Below are positions 1-64,000 of a stretch of 64,000 nt of DNA, piece by piece. The DNA is from Amorphochlora amoebiformis (Eukaryota > Cercozoa > Chlorarachniophyceae), in contig BAAHQB010000244.1 in assembly GCA_054601695.1 (NCBI GenBank), forward strand, positions 1 through 64,000. The letters are read 5' to 3'. A program made the translations under genes and the position numbers. Below the pieces are notes generated by a model that saw only the letters and a program-made list of their open reading frames with translations, made no database searches and had not been told where the DNA came from. How positions within the stretch are numbered: position 1 is the first letter of the stretch; each line of letters starts with the position of its first letter.

Positions 1-4874
<4,874 letters not shown>

Positions 4875-5774
4875 TTGGAGAAATAATCACGAGAATAACA
4901 GCAAAACAATTGAACTAGACAGCTCTACTCGCCCCATTTTCCCCATCGTTCCACCCAAAAAAGTCAAAAAATTTTACCAATAACTCCTGTCTCACTCCCC
5001 CCCTGATCCTCAAACATTTCCGTCCCTCGCCCTCCGCTAGCCTTTCCTCCTTTATACCCTCCAATACAACTGAGACACTCCGATGTTCGGGGGGTGAAAG
5101 CAGAAGCGACGCAATGACCCACACACCCATGGGACTGTGACCCGGTCCACGTGCACGAAGTTTGCCATTAGTCATATTTCCCTGAGATCATCCATTAAAG
5201 GTCTAAAAATCACTTTATTAGAGGGTGGGACAACCGATTGATGCTTATTGGTAAACTATGGAAGAATATACTAAAAAGCGTCAAAAGTGGAAATTGTGTC
5301 ATCAGGATGCGATCAGGACGCGCACGGCCGCGCGGGGGGTTGCCTTAAAAGTTAAAAGTGTAAAAAAATTCGGCCGATTTTGGGGCGAATGCGCCTTATA
5401 GGTTTAGCAAAATTTCCAATTTTGAGGGGGGGGGCCCTAATTAGGTGTAAAGACGTGAGACCTAACAGCAAAAGTTTCCACTTTGGACGCAATGTAGGGG
5501 ATTTTCCCTGAATACGGCGGAAATCATCAATCGGCAATTCAACTAACAAGCACGTGTCATACGTGAAGTAGCCCTATGTCACAAAGTGTCACAAAGGGTG
5601 ACAGAAACGAGTCGTTGCTTTGCTCGTTGGTCAGTGACTGCTTCACCCCACCCCCCTTGAAGTCGATAAAGCTACCTTTCGTCGTAACCCACTTTGAATT
5701 ACGAATCCCTCCCTTCACTCCAACAGAAACAATAACCGAAATTTTTCAGAATTCTTTTCGGGAGGGCGTGAGAC
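4875..5774. promoter_or_regulatory. Head-to-head intergenic region (900 bp)
   Basis: Normal-complexity spacer between the minus-strand RRM gene and the plus-strand gene starting at 5775. No box motif stands out. The region should hold both promoters, but this is inferred from gene orientation only. An ORF at 5175-4915 (-) has no splice or family support. Confidence 0.45.
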
Positions 5775-9603
<3,829 letters not shown>

Positions 9604-9653
9604 ATCTCTCTCTCTTTCCCTCTCTCTCTCTCATTCTCTCTCTCTCTCTCCCT

Positions 9654-9693
<40 letters not shown>

Positions 9694-10092
9694 TTCTCTT
9701 TCTCTCTCTGATCTACGTCTTATCTCTCCCCTCTCCTACTGTCTCTTCTCTGAATCTAAGTAATCACGTGTCCACCGGAGAAGGGGGGAAAAGAGGAGAG
9801 GGGGAGGAGAGAGGGAAGTGAGTGGAGAGGAGAGTAGGATAAGAGGATGGGTAGTGATGCTGGTGATGGTGATATCAGAATCGGCGAATTAGACGAAAGC
9901 CTCCTAGGAGAGAGATGACTAGAACGTTCCGAGAAAAGAATTCGAAGGTGTCTTGGAGGATGATATATATATATATATATATATTGCATATATATTTGTT
10001 TATATATGTATATATATATATATATTTACATATATATGTATTATATATTTATATGTATGTATGTATGTGTTTATAATTTCTAAGGATGATAT

Positions 10093-10173
<81 letters not shown>

Positions 10174-10210
10174 ATATATAATTTGTCTATGAGTACATAT
10201 ATTACATATG

Positions 10211-10260
<50 letters not shown>

Positions 10261-10342
10261 AACAGTATCATTGATATATTTATATATATTACAGATTTAT
10301 GTTTTATATTTATATCTATTTATATAAAACATATATACATAC

Positions 10343-10386
<44 letters not shown>

Positions 10387-10460
10387 ATATATAGTATACA
10401 TTACATAGATGGTGTTATGACAACTAAGAAGCCTACGTGATGCTATTTACAACTATTTAG
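9604..10460. repeat. Spacer with (CT)n and (TA)n
   Basis: A (CT)n tract covers 9606-9735, a GA-rich stretch 9775-9850 and TA-rich DNA from 9962. A short ATG frame at 9847 (MGSDAGDGDIRIGELDES) could be the first exon of the next plus-strand gene, but no junction could be fixed. Confidence 0.6.
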
Positions 10461-16806
<6,346 letters not shown>

Positions 16807-17399
16807 CTTAATAAGAAGGATAAGATAATTCAACTTAGCCAAGCCTCGATGTGCGTGCATGTCGTCGTGTTAAACCCATCACGTGCACTTAGATACATCT
16901 ATCCGGCATATGGCACTAGTTTTTTACAAACATATACACATATGATACATATACATATATATACTAGATATATACTAGATATAGTATACATACGCACATA
17001 TTGTAAAAATGAAAAGTAAGTATATTAGGAGTAGCACATACAATGTTCACACATGTATTAGATGTTGAACTGGATCAACTCAGATCAAATATGGCACACT
17101 GAGTCGCTTAGTAATATTATTATTACATTATATTGATATCCGTTCATGGAAAAATCTTGAGTAGACATCATGATCTGAAATATCTAGATACTACAGACAC
17201 TAGAGATATATCTCAGTAGACATTATCTGAAATATATCTCACTAGTTGTACGATTGTGTACTAAACGGCCATAACGTTTAAGACTAAATTTAATGATAAG
17301 CCATTGCTTAACAACATGAATATGTTCAGTGACTCTGAACGTGATCTAGCTCCAACGCATCATTGCACAGATCCCGGTGAACTAACTAAACTAATGGCC
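16807..17399. other. Tail-to-tail intergenic region (593 bp)
   Basis: AT-rich unique sequence between two stop codons. The plus-strand ORF at 17304-17498 overlaps the PPME1 terminal exon antisense and is not supported. Confidence 0.6.
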
Positions 17400-26236
<8,837 letters not shown>

Positions 26237-26793
26237 CTGCAACACACAGAACAAAAGGTCGTTCTAGGTCTCTCCTTTCAATATGCAGGCGAGAAGAGGG
26301 ATTGATACGCCTTGGATGTCTCTGGGGGGGAGAAATAATGGGAATGAATTTCTCAATTTCGGATCCTCTGGCTATTCGTTCCCCTTTCCAGTCCCCAACT
26401 CACGAACTGCTATTAAGCGAGAAAAGATATACACTGTAGACTGTACGGACCATCTTGTTCGACATCTTTATCCGCGTTAACCCAGCGCTTGCGCGCGAGA
26501 GGAAGCGAAGGGATCTTGAAAGCCATCCTGGGACAGAGGGTGACCTCGATGACGGGATATCTTGGTATTGATATCTGAATATTACATTGAGTTATCTGCT
26601 AACCAAACAGGAGAGAATTAGATATTATCGTTGCACTGGAGGACAACCGTGGGACTACAGGTGACAGATCAAAGTGACATCCAGTCAGCTTTATTTTTAA
26701 CTGCTTCGTTCGATGGCGCCACGCGCGTAGGAAGCGGGGCTTGCAAATATTCACAACCCAACACTGCGCCACCCATACACACACCAGAAACAC
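26237..26793. promoter_or_regulatory. Head-to-head PPME1/MsrA-like spacer
   Basis: Normal-complexity DNA between divergent genes. The undetected first PPME1 exon probably lies here; minus-strand candidates are ATG frames near 26470. An acceptor-like CCCCCCCCAG site is visible on the minus strand near 26330. Plus-strand ORFs here are unsupported. Confidence 0.45.
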
Positions 26794-27304
26794 ATGGGAA
26801 ACAAGGATTCCAAAGCAAAGGGCAGATCCACGGTCCATTCCGCAGCAATAAACCCTTCTGCTCCCGCAAATCGCCGTCGGATCGCCGAGACCGCAATGGC
26901 CAAGCGAGAAATCAAGGAGGTTCAACTCGCGATGGGATGCTACTGGACCGGGGAAGGTCGTCTAGGGGCTGTGAGGGGCGTAGTTTCGACCCAGGTAGCC
27001 CAAATTCACGCGTGTTGGAATGCGAGTTGGAAAATCTGAGCATTCATGTTGCAGGCTGGGTCATGCCCGGGACACTTTGAGACAGTACTGGTCCGATATG
27101 ACTCCACTGTGACATCGCCGGATGAGATTTCGAGAAAATCAGGGTTTCGCCTGGTCAAGGTGTTGAGCACTAATCACATATCTTGAGAACAGACTCAAGC
27201 GGATACATGATATGCAGGGATTCCAACGCTTCTCATCCGCAAGTTCTTCTCAGCAGAAGTACTATCTCCAGCATTCCGACGGCCTCAGCAAACTGCTGAC
27301 GTAA
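26794..27304 (+). CDS. MsrA-like protein lacking the central domain, 130 aa
   Basis: Three exons, 26794-26994, 27055-27159 and 27218-27304 (stop TAA), separated by short introns of 60 and 58 nt. The start MGNKDSKAKG has a Gly at position 2 and could be myristoylated. EVQLAMGCYWTGEGRLGAVR then GVVSTQ matches the peptide-methionine sulfoxide reductase A nucleophile motif (GCFW, here GCYW) and the following PGV-STRVGYAGG segment. CPGHFETVLVRYDSTV matches the TGH-E-V-YDP strand. RFSSASSSQQKYYLQ matches the C-terminal F-AE-YHQ-Y motif. The N-P-Y-EV segment and the HDPT...GSQYRS core are absent, so activity is doubtful unless exons were missed. Confidence 0.6.
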
Positions 27305-28223
<919 letters not shown>

Positions 28224-28310
28224 CAAAATTTCAACTCTTAGACCTTGCAGGAAAAGGAGCTTCTCACTCGATACTATCACGCGAGGCGCCGTTGAGAGTC
28301 TCAGGCATTT
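28224..28310 (-). other. Orphan 87-nt exon candidate
   Basis: On the minus strand a TTCCAG acceptor, 29 open codons (including [20 protein letters not shown]) and a strong GTAAGT donor. Phase is 0 to 0. No partner exons were found. The plus strand also offers an acceptor at 28250 followed by [14 protein letters not shown] and a stop, so the strand is not settled. Confidence 0.35.
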
Positions 28311-29689
28311 CTGGAATCAAATTAGTAGATGGCACCTCTTTTGGTTAGGTACTGTACAGGAGACCCAACAGAGATACCTTGATCGCATCGTCTAATATAC
28401 ACATTGTACATGTCAACCTCAGTCATTAAATCACGTAAATCCACTTGAAAGAAAATTCTGGCACTAATTATTAATGATTATTTCATTCATGATCATACAA
28501 CATTGGAACCGTATTATACAAGTTAAAGTATTGCCAAGTTATGTTGTAGCTGCCTTGTCAGACACACACAACTTGGCACAGATAATCTTAGCTAGAGCGC
28601 ATAGTAGAAAACGGAGAATCATTTTTGACAACCGACGCCACAGTTTCGAATTATTATATATATTGCTTTCCCGCAATTAATGTATAATATTATAATTATA
28701 TCAGTGTAACTAGTAAAATCGATGATCATTGGGCTTCTAGTACCGTTTTAATATTAATATTATTTTTCAAGACTAGAACCAATTATAATTGAATACCATC
28801 ATGGCCCTAACACCGAATTCATGAATATTATGTGTGAATCTAGGTGAATATATATTAATATTATTTCAATAATAACATTAACGTTATATGCAGGCTAATA
28901 CACAGCTGCTTTTGCATATGCATATTGTTATCACGATAATATTTTAAATAAGTGACATGATTAGATTTACTCGAATCACAATATTTTACTTTCACTCGTT
29001 GATCGAATTTTAACTTGCAAAGCACAGCGTACTCTAGAAACCTGAATCACCTGTTCCAACTGGATTGAAACCCTGTAATACCCATTCTAAAATTGCCCAA
29101 CCATTCTAATGGTTCTTCAAATACGTGGTCATGTGTCATAGGAACCCTCCCCCCCCTCCGTTCACTCTTTACATATTGGCCACTTTAGGGTCACCGAGAA
29201 GGCCATTGTTTATCACGACCCGACTTGCCTCACCCAGTGACCCGTACCATCACCAACGTGAACATCATCATCACCGACACCACGTCGCTCTCAAGAGCGC
29301 TGGAACAGCTATTGGTTGGGCCACTGACTGGTTGATTTGAGCTCTCATTATCACAGAGCTTCCTTGCAAACCTGATCCTACTACCGTAGACCATGGAGGG
29401 GTATGCCTCGTTACGACGCAAGGCATGCGACTGCTGGGTATGTCATGACAATCGGCGAATCATAGGAGCTTCACGGGTCAAACGACCCCCCATTTCCCAC
29501 GGAACAAGTGTTGACACGTTAGCACTTTATTAGTCGGGGTTAACTTTAGGTCCCGGAAATGCCAGTATTTTTGGGCGATATCACCTAAAAAAATAGAATA
29601 CTCGAGATAACGAACAACGAAGGAGCTGGCTTCACGCGGGAAGAACTTTTGGCGCCAGGATAAGGCCTGCACGATCCGAAGCAACAGCC
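28311..29689. other. AT-rich unique intergenic sequence
   Basis: No repeat array and no splice-supported exon recognised. The short ORFs at 28474-28680 (+) and 29125-29340 (+) show no family motif. Confidence 0.6.
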
Positions 29690-30451
29690 ATGGCCGACCA
29701 GAAGACTACGCATCCACCCCTCTCCCATCGTTGTAAAGACGCCTCCGAGTGCTCCCCAATGGAGGAAGAATACCCCTTAGCCTCTGGAAGTGGGATGAAA
29801 AGGGACAAGATCGCTAGGAACTTCAGCACGCCACCGGCGGATCGAAACCAACAAATAAAGTCTGCGGTATCTTCGCAGTTCGTGGAAGCAAGAGCTCCGC
29901 ATCGGCCTTCGGGTAACAACCAGTCTGGTGGACCCATTACAGCCATAAAGAAGCCATCTCGTGCGAATCTCAAGTCTTCTATGCCCGAGCAAATCCTGGA
30001 CGTCATCTATTTCTTAGATTGCGTCGAGGAGAGGCTCGAACACATGGAACCTCAGGGGCCTATGTCGAGCTTCCACTCTGTCTGCCGTCCCTCGATATCC
30101 ATCAAGGATTACGTCTATAGGATTGCACAGTACGCTCGCTGCTCGCCCCAATGCTTCGTCCTTGCTGTCATATATATCGACCGCATGCGCTCAGAGGAGA
30201 CCGTAGAGATCAACACACTGACGATACATCGGCTGGCAATTACAGCCATAGTGGTGGCTTCCAAGTTCCTTGATGATAGGTACCACAGCAACGCCACGTT
30301 CGCCAAGATTGGGGGCACAACAGGGAGCGAGCTCAACGTTCTCGAGCTTGAATTCGTGTTTCGCCTTCGCTTCGAGCTCTACGTCTCGTCCGAGTGTTTC
30401 GAAGCTTACAGCCAACACATCTCCAACTTCCGGGCAAGCCGAGAGCTATGA
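29690..30451 (+). CDS. P/U-type (PHO80-like) cyclin, intronless, 253 aa
   Basis: A single open frame from ATG to TGA. Residues 1-120 are hydrophilic and probably disordered. The cyclin box runs from about 125 to 245: FHSVCRPSISIKDYVYRI, YARCSPQCFVLAVIYIDRM, INTLTIHRLAITAIVVASKF, LDDRYHSNATFAKIGG, ELNVLELEFVFRLRFELYV and then ECFEAY. This is the order and spacing of the PHO80/cyclin-P/U family (Ser-I-Y-RI-Y--CSP, IYIDR, HRL, KF-DD, ELN-LE), which partners PHO85/CDK5-type kinases. Coding base use is clearly more GC-balanced than the flanks. It is the only conserved gene here without introns, so a retrocopy is possible, but no poly-A remnant or flanking duplication is visible. Confidence 0.93.
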   Translation: MADQKTTHPPLSHRCKDASECSPMEEEYPLASGSGMKRDKIARNFSTPPADRNQQIKSAVSSQFVEARAPHRPSGNNQSGGPITAIKKPSRANLKSSMPEQILDVIYFLDCVEERLEHMEPQGPMSSFHSVCRPSISIKDYVYRIAQYARCSPQCFVLAVIYIDRMRSEETVEINTLTIHRLAITAIVVASKFLDDRYHSNATFAKIGGTTGSELNVLELEFVFRLRFELYVSSECFEAYSQHISNFRASREL

Positions 30452-31646
30452 TGCGATGCCTGCTCTCACCATTATCACCATCTATCACCATCTATAACCA
30501 TCTACACCATCTATCATCTACCGTATTTGAGCTAGCTGTACGGCCAGAACGGAAGCGTTGCTTTCCATCTTGTATAGAAACATGATCCAAGGAATGTCCT
30601 TTCGAATAACTAGGGGGAGATCTATCGTGCTTGGGGGGGAGGAGGGGGGTTTCAGATCTCTTTTTTTTTTAGTCTTTCAGTCTAATTTCTTATTTCGTCG
30701 TTAGTTGTTATCAGTCATAATCTAGATATATCACCACTCCATTCTAGCTGCTCCAAGATGGTCTTGGCTTAAGCAGTCTCACCACACTACTGAATCTTCT
30801 GCAATCGAATATATATCCCGGGCGGTCCACGGTTTAGTCGATCGTCGTCTGCAGTTGCTGTTGAAGTTGCAATGAATAAACGAGCGATGTGATATACACA
30901 TGCGTGACCTGGCTAAGTATTGAAATATAATGATATAAAATGTGAACGTAAAATTATATCTGACGACGTAGTGTAGCAGCGACTCTAGCTAGTACACATA
31001 TTTCTATATCATGATAGAGCTCATATTATATATATATAAATATATATATATATTTATAGGTGTTGCAATTAATTACTAGAATTAGCTAGATTAGGTCCAA
31101 GGGGTATTTACGCATGCAAATTTATGCGCGCATGCACTGTCTAGACCTAGAGACTTAACGTCGCGAACGATCCTCTCGTTAACCCTCGTCTAGCTAATTA
31201 AAATCGACCTACTGCAACATGCAGAACATGGCCGTAGTAAGGAGGTTTCGTACGTCTAGTACGTCGGTCACACAAATAATATATTTATATTTGTTTTGTC
31301 TAAACAGTGTATTAAACACTAAATAAAGAAATATAAATGTGATATGCACCAGTGTATGAACATAATAATTCTATATATATCTAAGATATATGTATATATA
31401 TATTATATATATCACATATATATATATATATTTATATTTATATAGTGAGGTTGATATTTAGTATCTAGACTATTCTAGAGTATCTTTTGATAAGAATATT
31501 CTAGATATTCATTATGTCTAGCCTGAGTCAGTGCTGATACACTGTAGTATTGTTCTGAAACTAGATACAAAAACGTTGATTAGCAACTTTTACATAACGC
31601 ATTTAAGATAGTATAAACTTATGTTTGGAATTTCATTTGGTCGATC
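30452..31646. other. Tail-to-tail spacer between cyclin and the minus-strand gene
   Basis: It starts with a CATCTATCACCATCTA-type repeat (30477-30520), then G-rich and T-rich runs (30630-30670) and AT-rich unique DNA. No gene seen. Confidence 0.6.
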
Positions 31647-43265
<11,619 letters not shown>

Positions 43266-43325
43266 CTACGACAAACTCAATACTTAAAAAGAGAGATTAG
43301 CGCTAGGGTTACGTTTTCGATTCAG

Positions 43326-43365
43326 GATTAGGGTTAGGGTTAGGGTTAGGGTTAGGGTTAGGGAA
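43326..43365. repeat. Short TTAGGG run
   Basis: Six TTAGGG units. In sense (minus) this is CCCTAA about 60 nt upstream of the 43265-43224 exon acceptor. Confidence 0.9.
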
Positions 43366-43436
43366 GATGGCGTGTGATCAAGAATGAGAATCAGAATGGT
43401 CCTCGGGATTTTTTTTTTTTCTCTCTCCCTCTCTCT

Positions 43437-57611
<14,175 letters not shown>

Positions 57612-57856
57612 GCTGCCAGAAGGCGGGGTTTGGGGAGGTATTCGAGGCGATAGACGAGTATATGCTGGGAGATATCAGATATTGATTTATTATATATCTG
57701 ATATATTTATCCCAGATATATGACTTTCTTGGGTAGAATAATATGGAAATACCTAAATTTATAATTATGCCGAGGAATTAAACACTTTCGGCATCCAACA
57801 AGCGCGTGGCGCCTTCGAGGTAAGTCATCTGACAGGGCCAGCAGATAATCCTCACG
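57612..57856. promoter_or_regulatory. Bidirectional NEK/LETM1 promoter region (245 bp)
   Basis: Only 245 bp separate the two divergent start codons. It holds imperfect repeats of GATATATCAGATAT/ATATCTGATATATTT near 57670-57720 but no clear TATA-plus-initiator pair. Shared regulation is inferred from spacing only. Confidence 0.55.
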
Positions 57857-63842
<5,986 letters not shown>

Positions 63843-63878
63843 GTATGGAATAAACAATTGATCGGTGTATGTGCATAG

Positions 63879-63919
<41 letters not shown>

Positions 63920-63949
63920 ACTATATATATATGTGTGTAAATATACTTG

Positions 63950-63995
<46 letters not shown>

Positions 63996-64000
63996 GTACA

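Overview
This is nuclear DNA of an unidentified microbial eukaryote. The genes are split by GT-AG introns into mostly tiny exons (about 20-100 nt). Introns and spacers are dominated by (TA)n and other simple repeats, and TTAGGG/CCCTAA telomere-type repeats lie in many introns far from any visible chromosome end. I cannot name the lineage. Nearly all long open frames made only of Tyr/Ile, Ser/Leu or Arg/Glu are translations of simple repeats. The real coding sequence had to be rebuilt by hand from splice sites, reading phase and protein-family conservation.

Layout, left to right. 1-4874 (-): 3' part of an RNA-recognition-motif gene like RBMX2/IST3, running off the left edge. 5775-9603 (+): 11-exon gene of unknown function, head to head with the first. 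About 10461-16806 (+): unrecognised basic-protein gene. 17400-26236 (-): protein phosphatase methylesterase 1 (PPME1), tail to tail with the previous gene. 26794-27304 (+): short MsrA-like gene, head to head with PPME1. 29690-30451 (+): intronless P/U-type (PHO80-like) cyclin. 31647-43265 (-): coiled-coil, acidic and C-terminal exons that probably continue the NEK kinase gene. 43437-57611 (-): NIMA-related kinase with a complete catalytic domain and basic coiled-coil tail. 57857-63842 (+): mitochondrial LETM1, only 245 bp from the NEK start and running off the right edge.

The genes are ordinary eukaryotic housekeeping and regulatory functions: spliceosome (RES complex), PP2A demethylation, cell-cycle or phosphate-type cyclin, cilium/mitosis kinase and mitochondrial ion exchange. 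The unusual biology is in the introns. (1) At least ten introns carry arrays in which an exon edge plus its splice site has been copied 1-11 times, the copies separated by (TA)n. The copies always lie on the intron side of the genuine exon. (2) Telomere-type repeats are mostly oriented by the gene: CCCTAA, which contains the CTAAC branch-point-like core, upstream of acceptors, and GTTAGGG directly at or after donors. (3) A G30-C29-(GC)41-G16 block sits in a LETM1 intron. Exon models for PPME1, NEK, LETM1 and the 5775-9603 gene keep phase across every listed junction except where stated. The 5' ends of several genes, and the join between the two NEK segments, remain uncertain.
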